A stretch of 14,925 nucleotides of DNA from the NCBI GenBank assembly GCA_016286835.1, contig JAEEUD010000009.1, positions 1 through 14,925 of the forward strand, written 5' to 3'. The notes beneath the pieces were generated by a model, which was not told where the DNA came from, did no database searches, and worked only from the letters and a program-made list of their open reading frames with translations. The translations under genes and the position numbers were made by a program. Shown here piece after piece: positions 1 to 6,521 of the stretch; the stretch's first letter is position 1; the number at the start of each line of letters is the position of its first letter. The DNA comes from Pyramidobacter sp. Lineage in GTDB: Bacteria; Synergistota; Synergistia; Synergistales; Dethiosulfovibrionaceae.

Positions 1-1271
1 CGCTGCTCGTCTTCTGCACGGCTGCGCGGGCCGCGGGGCCCGTAGAGCCACCGAAACCGCAGATCAGCGAGCAGGAATTCTGGGAGATCCTGAATGGCGG
101 CAAAACACTGGAGATCATGGGCACGCTGATGAAGGGCGCGCCTCTGGAAGCGCGCGACGCCAAGGGGCGCACACCGCTGCTGTGGGCGATCTGGGAAGAG
201 GACGAGTCGCTGGCCGTTCTGCTCATCAACGCCGGCGCGAACGTCGAAGCCCGCGACGCCAAGGAAAAGAACACGCCGCTGATCTGCGCCATTGAAGACG
301 GCTTGAGCACGGTCGCCCGTGTGCTCATCGAAAAGGGCGCGGACGTGAACGCGACGGGCGAGGACGGAACCACGCCGCTTCACGTCGCCGTCGAGGAGCG
401 CAACGAGGAGATCGTCCGTCTGCTGCTGGAAAAGGGCGCGAAAGTGAGCGCGATCGACGAAAACGGAGACACGCCGTTGCTGCTTGCGGCCGAACAGGAC
501 GTGCCGAACATCGCCGAACTGCTCATCGCCGCCGGCGCCGACATTGAGTTCACCGATGAGGACGTCGGTTTGCCGCTCGTCCGTGCCGCGTACGAGAACA
601 GGCCGGGGATGGTCTCGTTCCTGCTTGATAAGGGCGCTGACATCGAACGGCGCGAAGGCGGAGAGGACGACGGCCAGACGGCGCTGTTCGCGGCTGCCAA
701 AAAGGGGAATGCGGCCGTGGCGGCGCTGCTGCTTGACCGCGGCGCGAAGATCGAAACCGCCTGCGAGGACGGACGCACGCCGCTGCTGGCGGCAGCTTCC
801 GGCAGAAAGACCGATACGGTGAAACTGCTGCTCGACAGAGGCGCGAACATCGCCGCGGCCGACGAATACGGACGCACGGCGCTGGTGACGGCAGCCGACG
901 GCGGCAATATCGAAACCGTCGCGCTTCTGCTCGATCGCGGTGCGGACATGGCCGCGGCCGATAAAAACGGGGACACGGCGCTGCTGTTTGCGGCCGAGCG
1001 CGGCAACTTCGATATGGTCAGGCTGCTGCATGAGCGCGGCGCGAAGCTGGACGTGCGGGGCAAAAACGGCCAGACCGCCCTGTCGCGTGCGGTCCAGTAC
1101 GGCAGAACGCCTGATCTGGCGCTGTGGCTGCTGGATCAGGGCGTTGACGCGGGCGGGACATATCCGTTCAAAAATTCCCGGCTCACGCTGGCCGAACTGC
1201 TTGCCGTCAACAAGCGCATGAAGGACAGCCCGAAAAAGGCGGAGCTGGCCCGGCGTCTCGGCGCAAACTAG
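1..1271 (+). CDS. Exported ankyrin-repeat protein, 5' end outside the window
   Basis: The reading frame is open from base 3 to the TAG at 1269-1271, so the start codon lies upstream of the window. The first visible residues (LLVFCTAARA, then AGPVEPP) look like the end of a signal peptide with an ARA-A signal peptidase I site, which predicts export. The mature part carries about ten ankyrin repeats of roughly 33 residues, starting near base 156, each with the G-x-TPL/TAL...LL...GA consensus. A degenerate half repeat precedes them, and a non-repeat tail ends in KKAELARRLGAN. Ankyrin repeats bind proteins; the partner cannot be inferred here. Repeats 6-9 are most alike (LLLDRGA recurs), which suggests recent internal duplication. 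Repeat 5 is the most degenerate and is followed by an acidic insertion (EGGEDD). An internal ATG at 117 lies inside the frame and is not the natural start. The family is clear; the role is unknown. Confidence 0.9.
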   Translation, partial: LLVFCTAARAAGPVEPPKPQISEQEFWEILNGGKTLEIMGTLMKGAPLEARDAKGRTPLLWAIWEEDESLAVLLINAGANVEARDAKEKNTPLICAIEDGLSTVARVLIEKGADVNATGEDGTTPLHVAVEERNEEIVRLLLEKGAKVSAIDENGDTPLLLAAEQDVPNIAELLIAAGADIEFTDEDVGLPLVRAAYENRPGMVSFLLDKGADIERREGGEDDGQTALFAAAKKGNAAVAALLLDRGAKIETACEDGRTPLLAAASGRKTDTVKLLLDRGANIAAADEYGRTALVTAADGGNIETVALLLDRGADMAAADKNGDTALLFAAERGNFDMVRLLHERGAKLDVRGKNGQTALSRAVQYGRTPDLALWLLDQGVDAGGTYPFKNSRLTLAELLAVNKRMKDSPKKAELARRLGAN

Positions 1272-1276
1272 GGATC

Positions 1277-1335
1277 AAAAAAGTTCCGCGTGAAACGGCG
1301 CGAAGGGATCGCGCTGTTTCACGCGGAACTTTTTT
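1277..1335. terminator. Bidirectional rho-independent terminator, very long hairpin
   Basis: The outer arms 1277-1296 and 1316-1335 are a perfect 20-bp inverted repeat. A G-T wobble pair (1297/1315) continues it into a perfect inner 6-bp stem (GCGCGA at 1298-1303 with TCGCGC at 1309-1314) closed by an AGGGA loop, giving a stem of about 27 bp. A6 on the left and T6 on the right provide a U tract in either direction. It begins 5 bases after the ankyrin stop and lies directly beside the stop codon of the convergent flavin reductase, so it serves both genes. Confidence 0.93.
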
Positions 1336-1336
1336 G

Positions 1337-1876
1337 CTATTCGATCACGTACGCGCTGACGATCTCGCCGTAGTAGGCGACATGCGCGTCGCGGTTGGAA
1401 CTGGGGTTCGTGCTCGGCACGTCCTGCGGATAATAGCGGTTGCGGGGCAGCTCGGCCAGCGCCGTGATGTCCTGCTTCTGACGGCAGACGACGCGGCATT
1501 CCAGCGTGAGCGGGAACTCTTTGATGCCGGGGCAGGAGACGACCTCCGGCTCCTCGAGCGTCAGCCCCAGCTCGGCGATCTTGTCGCCGTCGCGGCCGCT
1601 TTTCGTCCCCGCGGCGGCCAGCACGCGCCTGTCGGGCTCGCCGACAGGAATGTTGACCGTGAACACGCCCGATTTGTCGAGCAGCTCGCGCGTGAAGCGT
1701 CCTTCGCGCACGTAGGCGACGAAAACGGGCAGCCCCCATTCGATGCCGATCGTTCCCCAGCCGATCGTCATCGTGTTGACGCGCCCCATGCCGCGGCTCG
1801 TCAGCAGCACGCCGCCGTTGGGCAGGGCCGTCAGGATGTCTTTGACGTGATCAAAAGCGTTCACTTTTCTCTTCAT
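1337..1876 (-). CDS. Flavin reductase-like (FMN-binding split barrel) protein, 179 aa
   Basis: It matches the flavin reductase-like/DIM6-NTAB family of FMN-binding oxidoreductases. The N-terminal region has LLTSRG and then NTMTIGWGTIG (residues 34-44), followed by W47-G-L-P and FVAYVREGRFT. These correspond to the family's FMN phosphate and isoalloxazine binding segments. GVFTVNIP (70-77) and a late RDAHVAYYGEIVSAYV strand complete the split barrel. Proteins of this family reduce flavin or use bound FMN for small redox reactions in the cytoplasm; the substrate is not predictable. I place the start at 1876 because GGGAGGT lies about 7 bases upstream on the coding strand. An in-frame ATG at 1921 would add 15 residues without family similarity or a good ribosome site. 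The gene is divergent from the dehydratase and convergent with the ankyrin gene. Confidence 0.88.
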   Translation of the reverse strand: MKRKVNAFDHVKDILTALPNGGVLLTSRGMGRVNTMTIGWGTIGIEWGLPVFVAYVREGRFTRELLDKSGVFTVNIPVGEPDRRVLAAAGTKSGRDGDKIAELGLTLEEPEVVSCPGIKEFPLTLECRVVCRQKQDITALAELPRNRYYPQDVPSTNPSSNRDAHVAYYGEIVSAYVIE

Positions 1877-2005
1877 GATAATACCTCCCGGCGAAATATG
1901 AATCTGCCGTACAGTGTACACGAAAAAGGGCGAAAGCGAAAGTTATCACGGTGTGCAAATTTACCGGCGTTTTCATGTTCGTCCTGAATCTGTGTGCGTT
2001 TGAGC

Positions 2006-2034
2006 TTTACAAACATTTATAATCAATTTATAAT
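2006..2034 (+). promoter_or_regulatory. Sigma70-type promoter of the dehydratase-RidA-M20 cluster
   Basis: The -35 is TTTACA (2006-2011, 5 of 6 consensus), the spacer is 17 bp and the -10 is TATAAT (2029-2034, 6 of 6). The region is AT-rich in an otherwise GC-rich window. Transcription should start near 2041, giving a leader of about 27 bases that contains the GGGAGG ribosome site at 2055-2060. A second overlapping TATAAT at 2018-2023 lacks a matching -35 element. Confidence 0.8.
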
Positions 2035-2067
2035 TAACTCATTCACATTCTTACGGGAGGCGTTCCT

Positions 2068-3027
2068 ATGTCATTTGCCCTGAAGGAGATCAAAGAAGCC
2101 CGGCAGCGCATCAGCCCTTACGTCCTGAAAACACCTCTGCTGCGGATGCCGATGCTCGACGCACGTCTCGGCTGCGAAGTCTATGCCAAGGTCGAGTGTA
2201 TGCAGACGACCGGTGCGTTCAAGCTGCGCGGCGCATTCAACAAGCTGCTCTCGCTCTCGCCGGAACAGCTGAAGAACGGCGTCGTCACGGCCTCGACCGG
2301 CAATCACGGCCGGGCCATGGCCTATGCGGCCAAAATGCTCGGCGCAAGGGCCACCGTCGTCATGCCCCGCACCGCGCCTCAGGTCAAGATCGACGCCGTG
2401 CGCGCGCTCGGTGCGGATGTGGTGCTGTGCGGCGCCGAGGAGCGTTTCGACGTCGCCGAGCGCATCAGGCGCGAGAGCGACGGCACGATGGTGCCGCCCT
2501 ACAACGACGACGTGATCATGGCCGGTCAGGGCACGTTGGGGGTGGAGATCATCGAACAGCAGCCCGATCTCGACGCGGTCGTCGTGCCCGTGGGCGGCGG
2601 CGGGTTGATCAGCGGCGTCGCGACCGCCGTCAAGGAGTCTAGCCCGCGCGTGCGCGTGTACGGAGCCGATCCGGCCGTTTTGCCTGCCTACGCGCAGAGC
2701 CTGAAAGCCGGCCGGATGCTGACCCTGCCGTTCAGCCCGACCGTGGCCGAAGCCCTGCTGTGCCAGACGCCGGGCGACAAATGCTTCCCCTGCCTGCAGA
2801 AGTACGTCGATGCGGTGTACTCCGTCAGCGAATCGTTCATCCTCAAGGGGATGAAACTTCTGCTGACCGAAGGCAAGATCCTTGCCGAGGCGTCGTCGTG
2901 CATCGGCGTCGGCGCGGCGATGGAAAAGCTCCTTCCCGTCAGCACGAAGGATAAAGTCTGCTTCGTCATCTCCGGCGGCAGCGTCGGCGTCGAACAGCTG
3001 AGGATGCTCGAGGAGGTCGAACTATGA
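2068..3027 (+). CDS. PLP-dependent threonine/serine dehydratase, 319 aa, catabolic type without ACT domain
   Basis: This is a fold-type II PLP enzyme of the threonine dehydratase/serine racemase family. It would deaminate L-threonine to 2-oxobutyrate or L-serine to pyruvate, through 2-aminoacrylate/aminocrotonate intermediates. The PLP lysine is K52 in TTGAFKLRGA. The STGNHG substrate/carboxylate loop is at 76-81, the glycine-rich phosphate loop GGGG at 176-179, and ISGG at 301-304 holds the Ser facing the pyridine nitrogen. At 319 residues it ends without the C-terminal regulatory domains of biosynthetic IlvA, so it resembles the catabolic TdcB type. The residue before the F-K pair is Ala, where many members have Ser. 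The ATG at 2068 follows GGGAGG by 7 bases. It overlaps ridA by 4 bases (ATGA), which fits a dehydratase whose by-product RidA removes. Serine racemase or a related ammonia-lyase remains possible. Confidence 0.88.
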   Translation: MSFALKEIKEARQRISPYVLKTPLLRMPMLDARLGCEVYAKVECMQTTGAFKLRGAFNKLLSLSPEQLKNGVVTASTGNHGRAMAYAAKMLGARATVVMPRTAPQVKIDAVRALGADVVLCGAEERFDVAERIRRESDGTMVPPYNDDVIMAGQGTLGVEIIEQQPDLDAVVVPVGGGGLISGVATAVKESSPRVRVYGADPAVLPAYAQSLKAGRMLTLPFSPTVAEALLCQTPGDKCFPCLQKYVDAVYSVSESFILKGMKLLLTEGKILAEASSCIGVGAAMEKLLPVSTKDKVCFVISGGSVGVEQLRMLEEVEL

Positions 3028-3407
3028 GACCGGTCGTCAGTGAGATCAAGCCGATCGGGCATTATTCCCCGGCGATTGTCAGCGGCAGCCGCGTCTACGT
3101 GGCGGGACAGCCTTCCGTCGATCCCGCGACGGGGAAGACCGCCGAAGGCGGCATCCGGGGCGAGGTCCTCATGGCCCTGAGCCGCGTGGAGACGATCCTG
3201 AAAGGTGCCGGCTGTTCTCGGGAGAACGTGACCATGTGCCGCATCTATGTCACTTCAATCAAGGACTGGGCGGAAGTGAACGCCGCGTTCGCCGAATTCT
3301 TCGGTGACCATCGCCCGGCGCGCATCGTCCTGCCCGTCGGCGATCTCGGCGGCTTCAACGTGGAGCTGGAAGCGGAAGCCGAGCTGCCCGGGACTGAGGC
3401 ATTGTAA
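3024..3407 (+). CDS. ridA: RidA family enamine/imine deaminase, 127 aa
   Basis: The length and sequence fit the RidA/YjgF/UK114 family of small trimeric proteins. They hydrolyse reactive enamine/imine intermediates such as 2-aminoacrylate, released by PLP-dependent dehydratases, to the keto acid and ammonia. Seen directly: HYSPA (13-17), VYVAGQPSVDPATG (24-37), a central helix GEVLMALSRVETILKGAG, CRIYVTSIKDWAEVNAAF, and RPAR at 97-100, where R100 corresponds to the catalytic arginine. The late VELEAEAE strand holds the conserved acidic residues. The ATG at 3024 overlaps the dehydratase stop in an ATGA junction, so the two proteins should be made together. This is a direct functional pairing, because the dehydratase generates RidA's substrate. 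The next ORF starts one base after this stop. Confidence 0.92.
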   Translation: MRPVVSEIKPIGHYSPAIVSGSRVYVAGQPSVDPATGKTAEGGIRGEVLMALSRVETILKGAGCSRENVTMCRIYVTSIKDWAEVNAAFAEFFGDHRPARIVLPVGDLGGFNVELEAEAELPGTEAL

Positions 3408-3408
3408 A

Positions 3409-3780
3409 ATGGAAAGCCTGCCGATCCGGCGCGACTTTTCCATCGTCGTCGCCGGCACATCCGCTCACGGGGCGACGCCGCACCTGGGACGGGACGCGAT
3501 CGTCGCCGCAAGCGCGATCACTGTCCAACTCCAGACTGTCGTCAGCCGCGTACAGGATCCCCTGCAGCCGCTGAAGCTCGCCGTTCGCACGGTCAGAGCC
3601 GGGAAGGAATACAACATCATCTGCGACCGTGCCGAGCTGGGCGGCTCGCTGTGCGCGCCGGACGAGGCCGCGTTTGCGCGCGCCGCCGGCGAGATGGAAC
3701 GGATCGCCCTGCGCACGGCGGAGGGCATGGGCTGCACGGCGGCGCTGATGTTCGCGGGAACAAAGGAGGAACGCTCATGA
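3409..3780 (+). CDS. Stand-alone M20 peptidase dimerisation (lid) domain protein, 123 aa
   Basis: The frame starts at the ATG one base after the RidA stop (TAA-A-ATG), with a weak GAGG 9 bases upstream. It ends in a TGA that overlaps the next start (ATGA). Residues 9-118 align end to end with the lid domain of the second M20 enzyme in this window (about residues 193-305 there). AGTSAHGATPH (15-25) matches GKGGHGAAPH, LQTVVSR matches LQTFVSR, and EYNIICDRAEL matches AFNVIPEEVEL. None of the metal-binding catalytic segments of M20 enzymes is present. There is no internal stop or frameshift, and both boundaries fall at domain edges. In known M20 dimers a lid histidine from one subunit reaches the partner's active site. 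H20 and N72 of this protein are the equivalents of the lid His and Asn. The role could be a trans-acting lid for the following enzyme or a conserved remnant of an older M20 gene. Confidence 0.75.
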   Translation: MESLPIRRDFSIVVAGTSAHGATPHLGRDAIVAASAITVQLQTVVSRVQDPLQPLKLAVRTVRAGKEYNIICDRAELGGSLCAPDEAAFARAAGEMERIALRTAEGMGCTAALMFAGTKEERS

Positions 3781-4922
3781 CGCTGCCGGTCAAAGAAGCG
3801 GCGCTGCGCGAGCAGGACTACATCGTCGAGCAGCGCCGCTGGCTCCACGCTCATCCCGAGCTCAGCTGCCAGGAAAAGGAGACCACGGCGCACATCGCCG
3901 CAGAGTTGGAAAAATGCGGCGTCGAAGTGCAGACGTTCGACGACATCACCGGCGCGATCGGGATCATCCGCGGCGCGGCACCCGGCAAAACGGTGATGCT
4001 GCGGGCCGACATCGACGCGCTGCCGATCACGGAGAAGGACGACGGCCGTCCGTACGTTTCGTGCAATCCCGGCGTCATGCACGCCTGCGGGCACGACTGC
4101 CACGCGGCGATGCTGCTCGGCGCGGCGCGGATCCTCAACGAACGCCGTGACGCCCTGCGCGGAACGGTCAAACTGCTGTTCCAGATGGGCGAGGAAAAGG
4201 GCGTCGAATCGCGCCGCTACGTCGAAAAAGGCGCGCTCGAGGGCGTCGACGCGCTGCTGGGGCTTCACGTCTGGAGTCAGCTCCCGTCCGGGAAGGTCAA
4301 CTTTTCCGACGGACCGCGCATGGCCTGCAGCGACCGCTTCATCATCACCGTCAGAGGCGCTGAGGACGCGACGGTCACGGCTGCGGCCGCCGTGGTCCTT
4401 GCCCTGCAGCAGTTCGCAGCGCGCGAGATCCCGCACAGCCCGTTCGTACTCACCGTCGGGAAGCTCAACAGCCTTGCCGGCGGAGCGGATCCGCCCGCTC
4501 AGGTCGAGATCGTCGGCACGGCGCGCACGTTCGACCGCGCTCTGCGCGCACGGCTGCCGCAGATACTCGGGCAGACCGCGGCGGGGACGGCTCAGGTTTA
4601 CGGCTGTACAGCGGGCTGCGAGTACCGCTTCGGCCCCTCGGCCGTGATCAACGAGCACTCGATGCTCAACGAGCTTGCCCGCGGCGCGGCGCGGAACGTG
4701 ATGGGGGAGGACGCGCTCGTGCCTCTTGCCCTGCAGATGGGCGGCGAAGATTTCGCCATCCTTGCCGAGAACGCCCCTGCCGTGTTCGGCTTCCTCGGGA
4801 TCAGGAACGAGGCGAAGGGGAGCACCAGCCCGCACCATTCGCCCGATTTCAGAGTGGACGAGGACGTGCTGCACTGGGGCGCGGGCATCTACGCGCAGTT
4901 CGCGCTCGATTTCCTGAAATAG
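3777..4922 (+). CDS. M20 family amidohydrolase with incomplete lid loops, 381 aa
   Basis: This is an M20D-type metallo-amidohydrolase (hippurate/IAA-amino acid hydrolase relatives, which cleave N-acyl amino acids or dipeptides). The catalytic domain is intact: RRWLHAHPELS (20-30), LRADIDALPI (75-84), HACGHDCHAAML (102-113) with metal ligands C104 and H106, E139-E140, H164 in GLHVW, MGGEDF (321-326) and PHH at 352-354. In the lid domain, residues after VRG (192-194) go straight to AEDATV, about 10 residues shorter than the paralogue at 6522-7721. This removes the GGHGAxPH loop. The usual NVIP segment is also replaced by GGADPP (235-240). I chose the ATG at 3777 because AAAGGAGGA lies 6 bases upstream and the start overlaps the previous stop; an earlier in-frame ATG at 3651 would read through non-M20 sequence. 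The substrate is unknown. Activity alone is doubtful unless the preceding small lid protein complements it. Confidence 0.88.
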   Translation: MTLPVKEAALREQDYIVEQRRWLHAHPELSCQEKETTAHIAAELEKCGVEVQTFDDITGAIGIIRGAAPGKTVMLRADIDALPITEKDDGRPYVSCNPGVMHACGHDCHAAMLLGAARILNERRDALRGTVKLLFQMGEEKGVESRRYVEKGALEGVDALLGLHVWSQLPSGKVNFSDGPRMACSDRFIITVRGAEDATVTAAAAVVLALQQFAAREIPHSPFVLTVGKLNSLAGGADPPAQVEIVGTARTFDRALRARLPQILGQTAAGTAQVYGCTAGCEYRFGPSAVINEHSMLNELARGAARNVMGEDALVPLALQMGGEDFAILAENAPAVFGFLGIRNEAKGSTSPHHSPDFRVDEDVLHWGAGIYAQFALDFLK

Positions 4923-5027
4923 CCTAAGCCCCTGACTGTCCGCGGTCGGTTCTGCGCATGTTTTGCGGATGTGCTGATTTTTGGTTCATGTCGACAATTT
5001 ACATAATGATTTTACGAAGAAAGGCGC

Positions 5028-5056
5028 TTGATTTTATCACGGCAAAGTGGTATCGT
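5028..5056 (+). promoter_or_regulatory. Probable promoter of the YfcC-M20D pair
   Basis: TTGATT (5028-5033), a 17-bp spacer and TATCGT (5051-5056) each match 4 of 6 consensus bases, about 50 bases before the start codon. The gap 4923-5107 contains no other gene and no convincing terminator, so read-through from the upstream M20 gene is also possible. Confidence 0.5.
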
Positions 5057-5107
5057 AACGAAAGACTTGGTTTTAAGAGTCATTACTTTTGAAAGGGGAA
5101 ATTCATT

Positions 5108-6520
5108 ATGGTTGAACCCGCAAAGAAACACTGGTATGAGAAACTGCCGCACCCGTACGCGATCCTGTTCTTCATCATCCTGTTCGCGGCGATCCTGACC
5201 TACATCGTTCCTGCCGGTCAGTACACGCGCATCTCGATCGATACGGCGCTCGGCAAGCGCACCGTTGTTGATGCCGCCAGCTTCAAATACCTCGGTACGC
5301 AGTTCCCGACCGACCTGATGGGTCTGTTCCAGTCGCTGCCTCTCGGTATGATCGCTTCCGGCGCGATCATCTTCATCACGCTGATCTCCGGCATGATGTT
5401 CAAGGTCATCGAGAGCACCGGCGCTCTTGAGAACGGCGTCGGCGTCATGGTCAAGCACCTCGGCAAGGATCGTTATCCCGTCATCATCTGGGTCGTGACC
5501 TACATCTTCGGCTTCCTCGGCGCGGCCGTCGGCTTTGAGAACAACATCGGCATCGTGCCCATCGCGGCGATGATCGCCCTCGGCATGGGCGGCGATACGC
5601 TGATCGGCGCCACAATCTCTGCGGCTGCCGTTGCCATCGGCTTCGCCACGTCTCCCATCAACGTCTACACGGTCGGCACGGCTCACGCCATTGCTCAGCT
5701 GCCGATCTTCTCCGGCGCCCTGATCCGCACCGGCTACTGCGTGGTCGCCCTCGCCATCCTGGCCCAGCAGAGCTGCAGCTACATGAAGCGCCTGCGTCAG
5801 GATCCTTCCAAGAGCTACGTTCTGGGCGTCGACACCGAAGGTCTTGCTCTTTCCAAGCCGCTTGAGGAGTACAAACTGACCGGCACGCACAAGATGGTCC
5901 TTGCGATCTTCATCATCGGCATGGCCGCCATCGTCTTCGGCACGCTGAAGTACGGCTGGTACCTCAACCAGATCATGGCCGTGTTCCTGATGATCACGGT
6001 CGCCACGGCTATCGTTGCCCGCATCAGCCCCTCGAAGATGGTGCAGACGATGATGAACGGCGCTGGCAGCGTCTGCTCCGGTGCCATGGCCATCGGTATC
6101 GCCCGCGCGATCCAGGTCGTCCTTGAGAACGGCAAGATCTGCGACACGATCATTCACGCCCTCGTCGCTCCGCTTCAGAGCGTCGGCACGATCGCTTCCG
6201 GCTGGCTCATGGTCCTTGCGAACTGCGTCATCAACTTCTTCATCCCCTCCGGTTCCGGCCAGGCCGTCGTCACGATGCCCATCATGACCCCCATTGCCGA
6301 CATGATCAACATGACCCGTCAGGTCGCCGTGTTCTGCTTCCAGATCGGCGACGGCGTCACGAACCTGATCTATCCCACCATGGGCGGTCTGCTGGCCATG
6401 CTGGCCCTCGTCCGTGTTCCCTTCGACCGCTGGTTCCGCTTCGCGTTCCCGCTGGTCGTCAAGGTCACGATCCTTGGCTGCATCATCATGACCGTTGCCA
6501 TCAAGCTGGGCTGGAACTAA
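5108..6520 (+). CDS. YfcC/DcuC-type inner-membrane carrier, 470 aa
   Basis: This polytopic membrane protein belongs to the YfcC/DcuC (C4-dicarboxylate anaerobic carrier-like) family of the ion-transporter superfamily. Twelve or so hydrophobic segments run from YAILFFIILFAAILTYIVPAG (about 17-37) to the C terminus. The two inverted half-repeats each carry a signature re-entrant region: ENNIGIVPIAAMIALG (144-159) with ATSPINVYTVGTAH in the first half, and NFFIPSGSGQAVVTMP (376-391) with FQIGDGVTNLIYP in the second. The ATG at 5108 follows AGGGG by 9 bases. The gene is followed one base after its stop by an M20D amidohydrolase. This arrangement resembles other carrier plus amidohydrolase pairs and suggests uptake of an N-acyl amino acid, dipeptide or similar conjugate. 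Family annotations vary (C4-dicarboxylate, basic amino acid), so the substrate is not settled. By eye, isoleucine is almost always ATC, which fits high expression. Confidence 0.88.
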   Translation: MVEPAKKHWYEKLPHPYAILFFIILFAAILTYIVPAGQYTRISIDTALGKRTVVDAASFKYLGTQFPTDLMGLFQSLPLGMIASGAIIFITLISGMMFKVIESTGALENGVGVMVKHLGKDRYPVIIWVVTYIFGFLGAAVGFENNIGIVPIAAMIALGMGGDTLIGATISAAAVAIGFATSPINVYTVGTAHAIAQLPIFSGALIRTGYCVVALAILAQQSCSYMKRLRQDPSKSYVLGVDTEGLALSKPLEEYKLTGTHKMVLAIFIIGMAAIVFGTLKYGWYLNQIMAVFLMITVATAIVARISPSKMVQTMMNGAGSVCSGAMAIGIARAIQVVLENGKICDTIIHALVAPLQSVGTIASGWLMVLANCVINFFIPSGSGQAVVTMPIMTPIADMINMTRQVAVFCFQIGDGVTNLIYPTMGGLLAMLALVRVPFDRWFRFAFPLVVKVTILGCIIMTVAIKLGWN

Positions 6521-6521
6521 A

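Noticed and set aside
1908..1920. GTGTACAC palindrome in the flavin reductase-dehydratase gap
   Set aside because: Only 8 bp, expected by chance at this length; the nearby minus-strand -10 candidate TACACT has no credible -35, so no promoter is called.
1877..1921. Earlier ATG that would extend the flavin reductase by 15 residues
   Set aside because: No ribosome site there, and GGGAGGT sits correctly before the ATG at 1876.
3465..4874. 469-codon open frame on the minus strand opposite the M20 gene
   Set aside because: Arg/Ala/Asp/His-rich low-similarity product that mirrors the GC-rich third positions of the sense gene; the sense frame has all M20 motifs.
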